Below are positions 39,834 to 47,724 of a stretch of 64,000 nucleotides of DNA, one piece after another. Positions within the stretch are counted from its first letter, which is position 1; the number at the start of each line of letters is the position of its first letter. Below the pieces are notes generated by a model. The model saw only the letters and a list, made by a program, of their open reading frames with translations. It did not search any database and was not told where the DNA came from. Origin of the DNA: Saccharibacter sp. 17.LH.SD (GTDB lineage Bacteria > Pseudomonadota > Alphaproteobacteria > Acetobacterales > Acetobacteraceae); NCBI RefSeq assembly GCF_009834805.1, contig NZ_WVHO01000009.1, forward strand, positions 643,445 through 707,444, read 5' to 3'. Made by a program: the position numbers and the translations under genes.

Positions 39834-40811
39834 ATGTCGGCACGCAGGTTCGTATCCATCCCGCTCAACCAGCCTTGCCAGGCTTTGGCAGTTTCCCGCC
39901 GCGGCGATATGATCGCAGCGTATAAAAATTTTGGCGGCCTGATCTCCGTCTATGATGTCTCAGGCAAGCTTCTGGCCGCCGTCGAGCGGACCGGACCGGA
40001 TGTGAGCAAGGAGATCTACTTCACAGACAACGATCTGGTGATTTCCGATCCGAGAGACCCGTATAGAGAAACGTGCTCCTTTCAGGCGATCGATATGAAA
40101 CGCTCGGGAGAGGTCTCGTTTTCTGCGGCCCTGAGCGAGCGGCCCCGCTTCAAGTGGCAGGCTGGGCAGATCGCTTTGTCTGAAACGGGACGTCACATCC
40201 TTACCAACCCTAATACTGGGACGGCCGAAGACATTACACTTTATGACAGTCATGCAATCGAAACCTGCCGTTTCCCAAATAGGGTGATTAAAGTGCTCGC
40301 GAGGGCGATCGCCATCCATGAGGGAACGGATCGCATCGCATTGGCGACATCACGGGAGGGAATCAATCTCCTGTCGATCAGCACGGGAGAGATCGTCCGG
40401 ACCCTCGAAGGCTTATTCGGTGATTTTATACCGGCAGAGAGAATGGCTTTCTCAAGCTGCGGTCGGTTCCTCGCTGTCAGTCGTACCATTTCGAGTTCAG
40501 TACTGCAGCGCGCCTATGTCGGTGGCCTCCGCATCTATGACGCGGCAAGCGGCGCGCTCCTGCATGAGTCCGACACCCATGGCGAGTGTCCGGACCGTCT
40601 CGAATGGTGGGAACACATGCGCTCCTTCAACGCGCAAGTCAACGACGACTACATCATCATCCGCGAACGTAACGGCCAGTTTACGGCCAGCACGCGGACT
40701 ATTCCCGGCCTGATCGACGCTGTGGCGATCCCGGGCACCAGCACGATCGCCTACATGCGTTGCGGTCTCCTGCGTTCGAGCAAGATCGAATTTCTGGACC
40801 TGGGAGCGTAA
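39834..40811 (+). CDS. WD40/YVTN-like beta-propeller protein, probably acquired
   Basis: 325 residues from ATG 39834 (AGGGA 8 bases before it; an in-frame TTG at 39783 would add 17). Repeating strands such as ALAVSRRGDMIAAYKNFGGLISVYD, MAFSSCGRFLAVSRT and GLRIYDAASGALLHES (each part of a longer blade) suggest a beta-propeller. Base composition is visibly more GC-rich than its neighbours. It ends 3 bases before the IS6-family element. Codon use and position point to transfer. The upstream gap 39376-39833 shows only an IS-end-like CTGTTGCAACGTTTT at 39568-39584. Confidence 0.6.
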   Translation: MSARRFVSIPLNQPCQALAVSRRGDMIAAYKNFGGLISVYDVSGKLLAAVERTGPDVSKEIYFTDNDLVISDPRDPYRETCSFQAIDMKRSGEVSFSAALSERPRFKWQAGQIALSETGRHILTNPNTGTAEDITLYDSHAIETCRFPNRVIKVLARAIAIHEGTDRIALATSREGINLLSISTGEIVRTLEGLFGDFIPAERMAFSSCGRFLAVSRTISSSVLQRAYVGGLRIYDAASGALLHESDTHGECPDRLEWWEHMRSFNAQVNDDYIIIRERNGQFTASTRTIPGLIDAVAIPGTSTIAYMRCGLLRSSKIEFLDLGA

Positions 40812-40814
40812 AGG

Positions 40815-41635
40815 GCCCTGTTGCAAAGTTTGGGCTGATATCTGAAACCATTGTCGGCTTTGAAGCGGAGCTGTTGGGATGAGTGATTTCAAAGGGCGTT
40901 ATTTTCGAGGCGAAGTGATCTTGTGGGCGGTTCGTTGGTATTGCCGCTACGGGCTCAGCTACCGTGACCTTAAAACCAGGCTGGCCGAGCGTGGTGTGAG
41001 CGTTGATCATTCAACGATTTACCGTTGGGTTCAGCGCTATGCGCCCGAAATGGAGAAACACTTGTGCGCTGGTATTGGAAACGCCCGGGCTTCGTGCGCA
41101 GTTGACGGGTTGATGAGACCTACATCAGGGTCAAAGGAAAGTGGACGTATTTGTATAGGGCCGTCGACAAAGACGGGTGATACGATTGATCGTTATCTGT
41201 CTCCGACCCGGAATGCCAAAGTGGCCAAGGCGCTGAACGGTCTGAAAGACTGGGAGAAGCCCGAGATGATCAACATGGACAAGGCCTCGACCTACGGCAT
41301 TGCGATCAGCGAACTCAAGAAAGACGGAAAACTTCCGGATACGGTGAAACACCGTCAGGTGAAGTATCTGAATAACGTGATTGAATCTGATCATGGCAAG
41401 CTCAAGCAGCTCATCAAGCCGGTTCGTGGGTTCAACACCCTAAAAACAGCCTACGCGACGATCAAGGGTTTTGAGGTTATGCACGCCCTTAAAAAAGGAC
41501 AGGCCTCACTCTGGCAATATCAGAAAGGCCTCATGGGAGAAGCACGTCTGGTCGAAAGACAATTCGGCGTTTACACCGTTTGAAATGCAAAATAAATTAA
41601 GTGGTTGCGTCCTTAACCTAACTTTGCAACAGGGC
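40815..41635 (+). mobile_element. IS6-family insertion sequence, defective
   Basis: Terminal inverted repeats GCCCTGTTGCAAAGTT (40815-40830) and AACTTTGCAACAGGGC (41620-41635) are perfect 16-bp mates and bound 821 bases, the normal IS6/IS26-type size. The single transposase gene is inside. I find no 8-bp target duplication at the flanks, so neighbouring DNA has been rearranged or the copy is old. Confidence 0.85.
40879..41583 (+). pseudogene. IS6-family transposase, inactivated by masked frameshifts
   Basis: The 234-residue frame looks full-length, with IS6 N-terminus (MSDFKGRYFRGEVILWAVRW, YGLSYRDL) and C-terminus (IESDHGKLKQLIKPVRGF). Between 41065 and 41177 the real family sequence lies in another frame: RWYWKRPGFVRS, stop, RVDETYIRVKGKWTYLYRAV. 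An extra TG at 41065-41066, a TGG-to-TGA change at 41103-41105 and one extra G at 41175-41177 account for this. The first catalytic Asp (VDETY) is thus lost and the product should be inactive. Confidence 0.85.
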
Positions 41636-41799
41636 ATTGCAATTACCTATTAGATCAGCCTTACATCATCACCAATTAGTACTCTCAAGCCGATACTCAA
41701 ATTTTGAAAAGGGCTTGCTGTAAACGGTAATTTTATTTCATAATTGTAATCAATTTAGTCCTATCTAGGAATGTGTCCGCATGCAAAAAGGGGGATGTT

Positions 41800-42489
41800 A
41801 TGCACGTTGTTATGTTGCTGTATCCGGGGTTTGACCAACTCGATTTAACAGGACCATTTGAAGTGATGGGGCGTTTCCCAGAAATGGACATACATTTGGT
41901 TTGGAAAAACTTGGATCTCGTAAAGGACAATTTAGGTCTTCAATTAAGTCCAACAAAAACATTTTTCGACTGTCCGCAGGCTGATATTTTATTTGTGCCT
42001 GGAGGGCCAGGGCAGTTGTCCTTAATACAAGATCAAGATGTTTTGGATTTTCTGTCCAAACAAGCCGCTGGAGCGTCATGGGTAACGTCAGTTTGTACGG
42101 GTTCTCTTGTTCTGGCAGCCGCTGGGTTATTAAGTGGCTATCGGGCGACATGTCATTGGTTGTCGATTAACCAGCTTTCTTTGTTTGGCGCTATCCCAGT
42201 GTCGGAGAGGGTTGTTCGTGATCGGAATCGTGTCACAGGTGCGGGAGTGACATCAGGTATTGATTTTGCTCTGACATTTTGCGCAGAACTTTTTGGAGAG
42301 GATCGCGCCCGACGGGTTCAACTGGCAATGGAATATGATCCTGCTGCTCCCTTTCATGATGGTAGCCCTGCAAGGGCAGATCCACATATCGTGGAAGCTG
42401 TTCGAGAGGCTTCAAAAGAATTTCAAAAGCTTCGGGAGGAGGTGGCGTTGTCGGTGAGTAAAAAGATCAAAGCACGTCAGAAGCTGTAG
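41800..42489 (+). CDS. DJ-1/PfpI family protein, isonitrile hydratase-like
   Basis: 229 residues from ATG 41800, chosen because AAAGGGGG lies 5 bases before it. The fold shows MLLYPGFDQLDLTGPFEV, ILFVPGGPGQ, the nucleophile elbow SVCTGSLVLAAAGLL (Cys) and the ATCHW segment, as in InhA isonitrile hydratase and the GlxA amidase domain. No AraC-type DNA-binding domain follows. The substrate is uncertain. It lies 165 bases after the IS6 element. Confidence 0.87.
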   Translation: MHVVMLLYPGFDQLDLTGPFEVMGRFPEMDIHLVWKNLDLVKDNLGLQLSPTKTFFDCPQADILFVPGGPGQLSLIQDQDVLDFLSKQAAGASWVTSVCTGSLVLAAAGLLSGYRATCHWLSINQLSLFGAIPVSERVVRDRNRVTGAGVTSGIDFALTFCAELFGEDRARRVQLAMEYDPAAPFHDGSPARADPHIVEAVREASKEFQKLREEVALSVSKKIKARQKL

Positions 42490-42514
42490 AATTAAGAGTT
42501 AGAATTCTCTTTTT

Positions 42515-43429
42515 CTACGAAGAAGATAGGGTGTTTCTACCGTCACTTTGCAACCATTTAGTAAGGTGAGATAATATACTGTGTATATCCTTCTTGAAGG
42601 AATAAAAGTTTTTGTTTGGTTTTAACGTATTAAGATTAAGATAGCATTGCCGATTAATCTCAATTTGAAGAGTATGTTGTTTCTGTGCGCGTTGACTGTA
42701 GTGGTTGGTGATATAACCGCCAGCATAGGGTGTATTACGTTGGACGTGATACCCTCTCTGAGAAAAAGCATTATCGATGAAATCAATTAAGACAGGAGCG
42801 CAAGACTGTCCGTGTACGTCACCGAGGACAATATCGCATGGGCGTTGTTGGGCTAAAGGTGGCATTGAGTGAATATCAAGAAGAACCGAGAACCCGAATG
42901 TCTCAGTAAGTTGTTTCTGCGTATCTTTTAAAAGTTTATGATAGGGAACCCAACAGGCAAGAAGACGTTTCTCGGCTTCGGCAGCGGGTAGGCAATAACG
43001 GTAAATGGCACGTCCCGGAGAGATACATCGGGGGATGACACCATATCCAGCGCTTACTTTAGAGCTGTGGGTGAGGTCCTCTTGGTTGAGAGGAGGAGAG
43101 AACATGGAAATATCCAGTTCTTTCCAATCACGATTTACATCACAGAAGCTGCGAGGAAAGAGGGCTTGAATCACGCTAATATGTTGTAATGAGGCTCCAT
43201 CAAGCAGTTTATCGATAAAACGATCTTCCATTTTTTGCAGTTCATGAAGTGGAAGTTTGGTCGTGCTGAGAAAATCTTGCGTGTACTGCCGGCCTGCATG
43301 TGGTGAGGAGAGAAGCAGGGGAGACAGCAGGTGAGGTTTTGGTGTGTGGCATGATACAGGATCCCCTGAATGATCAGGAGAAAGAAGGGCTGGCCAGACA
43401 GAAGAGAAGAATTTTTGAATTTTTTTCAC
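42515..43429 (-). CDS. N-formylglutamate amidohydrolase-like protein
   Basis: 304 residues from GTG 43429 (AAGG 8 bases upstream; a TTG at 43447 would add 6). Family segments are LLSSPHAGRQY, DVNRDWKELD, LLDIHSMPP and GGYITNHY, with zinc-binding His and Glu residues typical of the FGase/HutG fold. Relatives release formate from N-formylglutamate in histidine breakdown, but no hut genes are nearby. It reads toward the DJ-1 gene. Confidence 0.85.
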   Translation of the reverse strand: MKKIQKFFSSVWPALLSPDHSGDPVSCHTPKPHLLSPLLLSSPHAGRQYTQDFLSTTKLPLHELQKMEDRFIDKLLDGASLQHISVIQALFPRSFCDVNRDWKELDISMFSPPLNQEDLTHSSKVSAGYGVIPRCISPGRAIYRYCLPAAEAEKRLLACWVPYHKLLKDTQKQLTETFGFSVLLDIHSMPPLAQQRPCDIVLGDVHGQSCAPVLIDFIDNAFSQRGYHVQRNTPYAGGYITNHYSQRAQKQHTLQIEINRQCYLNLNTLKPNKNFYSFKKDIHSILSHLTKWLQSDGRNTLSSS

Positions 43430-43483
43430 GTTTATGCCTTGCCACAACTCCGTAGCTTAGGTAAATACCCAACCACCGGACGG

Positions 43484-43558
43484 GGGCGCATAGCTCAGCG
43501 GTAGAGCACTACCTTGACATGGTAGGGGTCACAGGTTCAATCCCTGTTGCGCCCACCA
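43484..43558 (+). tRNA. tRNA-Val (anticodon GAC), prophage attachment site
   Basis: Acceptor GGGCGCA pairs with TGCGCCC, the anticodon arm is CTACC-TTGACAT-GGTAG giving GAC, the T-arm holds GGTTCAATCC, and CCA is encoded (43556-43558). Phage lysis genes begin about 165 bases downstream, and the flank CAGAAAATAGC matches the flank of the other tRNA-Val. Confidence 0.97.
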
Positions 43559-43722
43559 CCCCGACCGGATAAAATCCCCAGAAAATAGCTGTTTTTTAGC
43601 CCTCTTCGTGCGTATGCTGGTAGCGTTGGTCGTTCACGAAAGTTCGCAAAAAGTCACGATTCCTCATCATAATTGACACGAAATTGACACGGCAGTTTAT
43701 CCGTAAGGATAGTTCAGGCTTC

Positions 43723-43932
43723 CTAGGATAGAGCACGGCACTCAGCACGCACATTCCCATAATCCCGCATCATAACTGGTAGTTCCTGCATGTCGGGATG
43801 AGCCCGCAATTCACGCGCTGCCTGTTGTTGTTCTTGCAAGCTGTAATGCACCAGAGGTGGGCAGAGCGGTTTAAGGCGAACAGGGGCGCATGACGTGACA
43901 AGTAGTAGGGCAAGGCAGACGACAGCACGCAT
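43723..43932 (-). CDS. phage o-spanin (Rz1-like lipoprotein)
   Basis: 69 residues. A short signal with lipobox LLVTSC (Cys15) is followed by a proline-bearing mature part and a conserved end (MMRDYGNVRAECRAL). Small outer-membrane lipoproteins of this size next to a membrane-anchored coiled-coil protein form the spanin pair that fuses the two membranes at lysis. Its start overlaps the stop of the gene upstream. Confidence 0.72.
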   Translation of the reverse strand: MRAVVCLALLLVTSCAPVRLKPLCPPLVHYSLQEQQQAARELRAHPDMQELPVMMRDYGNVRAECRALS

Positions 43933-44165
43933 TAGAAGTCTCCCTTACGCAGCACATCAAGAAGTTGATTATTGCTTCTGATGCCGTTTGTTTGGGCCTC
44001 ATTCATCCGCCGGGCCGCTAGGGCTGTTTGTTCGTCAAGAGAGGCGTCACGTTCGCTCTCTTTGAGTTTGGCCGTGTGGATACCCGCACGATATGCGAAG
44101 GTGAACAGCCCGACGAGAACTGCCGTGATAAACATAGCAGCCCCGACGATTAGATAGATGCTCAT
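43932..44165 (-). CDS. probable i-spanin-like membrane protein
   Basis: 77 residues. One N-terminal membrane helix (IYLIVGAAMFITAVLVGLFTF) is followed by a charged, coiled-coil-like region (AKLKESERDASLDEQTALAA). It is shorter than classical Rz, but its position between the holin-like gene (4-base overlap) and the o-spanin supports the call. Confidence 0.6.
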   Translation of the reverse strand: MSIYLIVGAAMFITAVLVGLFTFAYRAGIHTAKLKESERDASLDEQTALAARRMNEAQTNGIRSNNQLLDVLRKGDF

Positions 44166-44440
44166 GCGTTACTATGCGGCGGCTTGTTGGAGGCTGCTGT
44201 CTCCTGATGCCTTCGTTCCAGTTCACTGATGATCATCGGAGCGACCGTCTGACCGATCTTCTGAGAAGTGGAGTTGTCGGGCAGGAGGGAGGGTAACGCT
44301 GCCAAGACGAGCGTTGTGCTCATTTCTTGAGACAAAGCCCCGGTAAATGCGCCCGCGATCCCTGCAACGAGGAGAGAGAACCCGGTAAGGGTTGTTGGCT
44401 GCTGCATCCATTGGCGAAGCTTTGTGAAGAGTGAAAACAT
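44162..44440 (-). CDS. putative holin
   Basis: 92 residues with two hydrophobic stretches (TGFSLLVAGIAGAFTGAL and TTLVLAALPSLL) and a charged C-terminal tail. It opens the lysis cassette and overlaps the spanin-like gene. Holins vary too much for a firm family call. Confidence 0.55.
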   Translation of the reverse strand: MFSLFTKLRQWMQQPTTLTGFSLLVAGIAGAFTGALSQEMSTTLVLAALPSLLPDNSTSQKIGQTVAPMIISELERRHQETAASNKPPHSNA

Positions 44441-44453
44441 AAAACCTCTGATA

Positions 44454-44482
44454 TAAAAAAACCGCCGTAAAAGGCGGGTTTA
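44454..44482 (-). terminator. terminator between endolysin unit and holin
   Basis: On the minus strand AAACCCGCC, a short loop, GGCGGTTTTTTT. It lies just before the holin start and would end leftward transcripts from the tail and endolysin genes, or limit read-through into the lysis cassette. Confidence 0.7.
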
Positions 44483-44572
44483 GGTTGCTAATTTGTTGAC
44501 TTATGCACGCATTATGCGTATATAAGACTTGTCGCGGCAATTGGGCTCGACACTTAGTGAAAGGTTCCTTTC

Positions 44573-44701
44573 ATGAGCGATAAATCCGAAAAACGTGCTC
44601 ACCTGACATTCATCATGACCATCGTGCAGACAATCTGCGCTGTGGTATCGGTGTTGATGGCTTTGGGGGCTGTAATCGGTCACTATGTCAGTCGTTCCTG
44701 A
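44573..44701 (+). CDS. 42-residue membrane microprotein in the prophage
   Basis: Reads M-S-D-K-S-E-K-R, then one long hydrophobic helix (LTFIMTIVQTICAVVSVLMA) ending in a short polar tail. AAGG lies about 9 bases before the ATG. It is read against the surrounding phage genes. No family recognised. Confidence 0.5.
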   Translation: MSDKSEKRAHLTFIMTIVQTICAVVSVLMALGAVIGHYVSRS

Positions 44702-44752
44702 CATGGTGGGGAGGGAGGGGTGACCCTCTCTCCTAATAAAAGGAGAAAGAAG

Positions 44753-44854
44753 ATGACTTGGCTTTTTGAAACATCCAAAGGACTGATAACGTTATTTTCT
44801 GTTCTTGGCGTTGTGTCCCTGATGATTGGTGTTGTGATCGGCTATACATGGTAG
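44753..44854 (+). CDS. 33-residue membrane microprotein in the prophage
   Basis: AAAGGAGAAAGAAG before the ATG is a strong ribosome site. The product is one membrane helix (LITLFSVLGVVSLMIGVVIG) with short ends. It is followed 11 bases later by the next plus-strand gene. No family recognised. Confidence 0.5.
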   Translation: MTWLFETSKGLITLFSVLGVVSLMIGVVIGYTW

Positions 44855-44865
44855 GAGAAAGACAA

Positions 44866-45072
44866 ATGACACCGGAGCGCTTCCGTGAGTGCCTCTTGCT
44901 CATGCATTGGTCCCAGCGTGGCTTTGCTCGTATTGTTGATAGGGCAGAAGCGACAGTCAGACAGTGGGCGAGAGGGAAGGTCACCATTCCTTCCGATGTG
45001 GCAGAATGGCTCGAAAAGGGAGCGTCCTTTATCGAGAGCAATCCGCCGCCCGTTCGCCTTCCTAAGCCCTAA
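44866..45072 (+). CDS. small helix-turn-helix-like prophage protein
   Basis: 68 residues from ATG 44866 (AGGAGA upstream). The segment MHWSQRGFARIVDRAEATVRQWARG looks like a Cro/XRE-type helix-turn-helix (shown parts: GFARIVDRAEATVRQW). It is read against the endolysin gene, whose end it overlaps by 11 bases. It could regulate this small rightward unit, which is inference. Confidence 0.55.
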   Translation: MTPERFRECLLLMHWSQRGFARIVDRAEATVRQWARGKVTIPSDVAEWLEKGASFIESNPPPVRLPKP

Positions 45073-45541
45073 TGGCGTCGGCAAAATGGGGAATGTTAGC
45101 GACTTCATCAGCCGCGCCGCCTTGTGTGTTGTACCAACGCTTATGATAAGAACTCAGATCGATAGCGTCTTGAGCGCTGGGCAATGGTGCCGGGGCGCGA
45201 AGATACTTCACTCGGGCCATGGCGCAGGCATATCGTAAGTTGCTGACGAGTTGGCCGCTTGGTGTTTGGTCGTGGCTTTGCATCGCAAGAATGGCATCTG
45301 CAAGGCTGTGATGAGCTGGGAATTTCAGAAAATTCTGCCAACAATCATCATGGGTGAAGGGCTCCATTTGCCACAAGCCAAGCGCTGGGCCAGAACCGAG
45401 TTGACGAAGATAAACGCCGCCGCTTTCAACGAGGGCCGTTCCCGTTAAGAGGTTCTCCGCAGCGAGAGACCATAACCCGATCGCTTTAAGAGTAGGGCGC
45501 ACAATCTCCGCTTTCAGTTGGGAGAGATCTAAACCAGCCAT
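45062..45541 (-). CDS. phage endolysin, lytic-transglycosylase-like
   Basis: 159 residues from ATG 45541, with GGGAGGGTGAT directly before it. TALVESGGVYLRQLGSGPALG and GLWQMEP match the E-S-G-G ... G-L-x-Q-M pattern of lysozyme/transglycosylase-like folds, with the Glu as probable catalytic acid. There is no signal sequence, so release would need a holin. It overlaps the upstream gene's end region. Confidence 0.7.
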   Translation of the reverse strand: MAGLDLSQLKAEIVRPTLKAIGLWSLAAENLLTGTALVESGGVYLRQLGSGPALGLWQMEPFTHDDCWQNFLKFPAHHSLADAILAMQSHDQTPSGQLVSNLRYACAMARVKYLRAPAPLPSAQDAIDLSSYHKRWYNTQGGAADEVANIPHFADAIRA

Positions 45542-45542
45542 A

Positions 45543-45824
45543 TCACCCTCCCAAATAGTGCTTAAAGAGGGAGAACAAGCCAACGGCAACGCCACCACCT
45601 GCGCCGCCGCCGATAGTCAGAAGCATGGCTTTCCGGCTGTTGAGTTGTGTCATTTGGTGGGAGATATCGGTAAATCCTTTGCTCATTTGACTAGAAAGAA
45701 GACTTACTTTGTCAGACAGTGATTGAATGCTTTCTTGAGCGTGCTGCTGCTTGGTTTCTAATGTGACAATCCGTTCGCGCATTTCATTAACCTCGCTTCG
45801 CTTCACGAGATCGGTTTCTGTCAT
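45543..45824 (-). CDS. phage coiled-coil protein with C-terminal membrane helix
   Basis: 93 residues. Residues 10-60 form heptads (MRERIVTLETKQQHAQESIQ...), and a glycine-rich hydrophobic end (LLTIGGGAGGGVAVGLFSLF) follows. XhlA-type holin partners have this layout, so a lysis role is possible. Confidence 0.6.
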   Translation of the reverse strand: MTETDLVKRSEVNEMRERIVTLETKQQHAQESIQSLSDKVSLLSSQMSKGFTDISHQMTQLNSRKAMLLTIGGGAGGGVAVGLFSLFKHYLGG

Positions 45825-45837
45825 GTTTATTTTCCCT

Positions 45838-45866
45838 ATAAAAAAACCGCCTCAAAGGGCGGTATA
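45838..45866 (-). terminator. terminator after the small tail gene
   Basis: On the minus strand TACCGCC, short loop, GGCGGTTTTTTTATAGG. It lies between 45867 (end of a small phage gene) and the coiled-coil gene, so the lysis-end genes need a promoter of their own. Confidence 0.7.
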
Positions 45867-46121
45867 TTAATCGTCAAGCGAAGCTGGTTTTGGCGGAAGG
45901 TTGCCCCAGGCTAGCTGGGCATTTGCGATATATTTCAGACCTTCATAGTAGGCGAGGGTCTTAGGCCCACAAAGACGCTTAATCATGTGAAGTTCGAGCT
46001 GCTCTCGAAGATCATTAAGATCGTTTTGTGCAACGGTAGAAAGCATATTCTCCATATTGAAACGCGGGTCTGAATTGTCAGGGTCACCAAAATCATGACC
46101 GCCGAATATTTGATCTGCCAT
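45867..46121 (-). CDS. small phage protein, unknown
   Basis: 84 residues, acidic N-terminus (GGHDFGDPDNSDPRF), then a helical part with MENMLSTVAQNDLNDLREQL. It follows a tail-fibre gene by 18 bases. Possibly a fibre chaperone or tail accessory; no family recognised. Confidence 0.6.
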   Translation of the reverse strand: MADQIFGGHDFGDPDNSDPRFNMENMLSTVAQNDLNDLREQLELHMIKRLCGPKTLAYYEGLKYIANAQLAWGNLPPKPASLDD

Positions 46122-46139
46122 GGTTCGTCCTTTCGTGTT

Positions 46140-47249
46140 TTAGGAAGATGTGGGAACACCCCAAATGATGAAGGTTGTGACTTCCGAGGCAAATCCCGGC
46201 CAGCCTGTAGGGTGTTGGAAAACAAACTCTTTAGCCCCAACTGAGATAATACGTGGGCCGTTTGTGCCTGCAGCTTGTCCCATTTCACTCATGACGGTTA
46301 CTTGTTCTCCATTCCACGGGCTGCGATAGATATGCGTTACAGCCTGGACAAAAGGTGGGAACTGATACGATACCCCGTTGGGGTAGGAGAGCGTTTCAAG
46401 ATTGCCCGCGCCACCGTCACGATAGATATGGAGATAGGAGCAGGTTACGCCGTCTGTGGTGGTGAGGCGTGGGGCGATGAGGGAGACTTGGGGGCCAGGG
46501 TTACCACGCGGCCCGACAAGACTTTTCAGCCAGTCTTGCTCTGATCCTTGGAAGCCTTGTTGTAAGGCGATGTTGTAGGCGTTGTCTCCCGGATCGCCCT
46601 TTGGTCCGATGAGGCTTTTCAACCAGTCCGCTTTGGTCCCTTGGAATCCCTGTTGGACTGCAACTTGGTAGGCATTATCTCCTGGGTTGCCTTGGTCTCC
46701 TTTGGGACCGATAAGGCTTTGGAGCCATTCTTGTTCGGTGCCTTGGAACCCCTGCTGGACCGCGACTTCGTAAGCGTTTTCGCCTGGGTCGCCTCTGTCC
46801 CCTTTTGGGCCAACGAGACTTTTAAGCCACTCTTCTTGCGTTCCTTGGAACCCCTGCTGAACAGCAAGTTGATAGGCGTCTTGCCCCGTGTCTCCCTTAG
46901 GGCCGATGAGGCTATGAAGCCAGTCTTGCCGTGTTCCCTGGAAGCCTTGTTGGACGGCGACTTCGTAGGCGTCCTGTCCCGGTGGCCCTGGCACCCCACG
47001 AATAGACGCCAACCAATCATCGAGCGAGCCGGTATAGCCTTGCAGGACAGCCAGTTGATAGGCGTTTAAACCTGGGTCACCTTTCTTGCCTCCTTGGAGG
47101 ACATGGCGCGGGATCAGCACGGCGCGAGGCGTGGGGTCGGTCGCTGTTTGGACAAGCCCAAGCACTGCATCCTCTTCGGAGGGGGTGTCATAACGCGGGA
47201 GGGTGCTGAGCGGCGTGGTCTGGGGCGGGGGTAGTGTGCAATCGGTCAT
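46140..47249 (-). CDS. collagen-like phage tail fibre with six GPKGD/AYQLAVQQGFQGT repeats
   Basis: 369 residues. From residue 57 to 253, six units alternate a collagen-like G-x-y piece (GPKGDRGDPGE) with a conserved 20-residue helix-like piece (NAYEVAVQQGFQGTEQEWL). The C-terminal 110 residues are beta-rich and may be the receptor-binding tip (YLHIYRDGGAGNLETLSYPNG). Trimeric fibres of phages often use such repeats. The gene at 47725-48969 has two of the same units. Confidence 0.8.
   Translation of the reverse strand: MTDCTLPPPQTTPLSTLPRYDTPSEEDAVLGLVQTATDPTPRAVLIPRHVLQGGKKGDPGLNAYQLAVLQGYTGSLDDWLASIRGVPGPPGQDAYEVAVQQGFQGTRQDWLHSLIGPKGDTGQDAYQLAVQQGFQGTQEEWLKSLVGPKGDRGDPGENAYEVAVQQGFQGTEQEWLQSLIGPKGDQGNPGDNAYQVAVQQGFQGTKADWLKSLIGPKGDPGDNAYNIALQQGFQGSEQDWLKSLVGPRGNPGPQVSLIAPRLTTTDGVTCSYLHIYRDGGAGNLETLSYPNGVSYQFPPFVQAVTHIYRSPWNGEQVTVMSEMGQAAGTNGPRIISVGAKEFVFQHPTGWPGFASEVTTFIIWGVPTSS
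46491..47081 (-). repeat. six in-frame tail-fibre repeats (about 96 bases each)
   Basis: Repeat units encode AYxxAVQQGFQGTxxxWLxSLxGPKGD with small changes, giving DNA repeats of about 93-102 bases. Related units are at 48592-48828. Confidence 0.85.
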
Positions 47250-47257
47250 GGTTTTTC

Positions 47258-47710
47258 TTACATGGTGAGAGGGGCGCCATTGGGGAGGGTGAGAATGGCG
47301 CTCTGATCAGAAAGGCTTGTGGGCGGGATGCAATAGCCGCCGGGCAGAAGAGGCGGCGTTGGCGCGGGGATAAGGGGCGTGTCCGCTTGAATGGTGAGCG
47401 TCACAACCGCCACATAACGCCGCCCAGCATTGGTTGTGAGGGTGACGTTGATGAGGGTGGCGCCAGGATTGCCGCCCGCTAAGGCGAGGGCTGCTTTCCC
47501 GTTGATGAGGCTCCACCACAACAGAACAAGGCCGCTCTCTGGGGGGATGATGACGCTCATAGTGGTGAGAGTGTCGCCCCCATCTTTCAGCCATAAGGCC
47601 GGATCAAGGGCGTAATCGAGGATGTCGCTTTGATATTTATCCGGCCATTGCAACGGGCAATCGGGAAGAAGCGACAAGGGCACGGTGCGCGCCCGTGTTA
47701 AGTAAGACAT
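47258..47710 (-). CDS. phage tail-associated protein, unknown
   Basis: 150 residues, rich in Leu, Pro and Thr, with SYLTRARTVPLSLLPDCPLQ at the start and beta-like VTLTTNAGRRYVAVVTLTIQA. It lies between two fibre genes. It may be a small fibre or a domain for phage attachment. Confidence 0.55.
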   Translation of the reverse strand: MSYLTRARTVPLSLLPDCPLQWPDKYQSDILDYALDPALWLKDGGDTLTTMSVIIPPESGLVLLWWSLINGKAALALAGGNPGATLINVTLTTNAGRRYVAVVTLTIQADTPLIPAPTPPLLPGGYCIPPTSLSDQSAILTLPNGAPLTM

Positions 47711-47724
47711 AGAGGAACGTCCTT

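Noticed and set aside
46491..47081. Regular repeats of about 96 bases as a CRISPR array
   Set aside because: The repeats are in frame, lack unique spacers and encode collagen-like fibre units.
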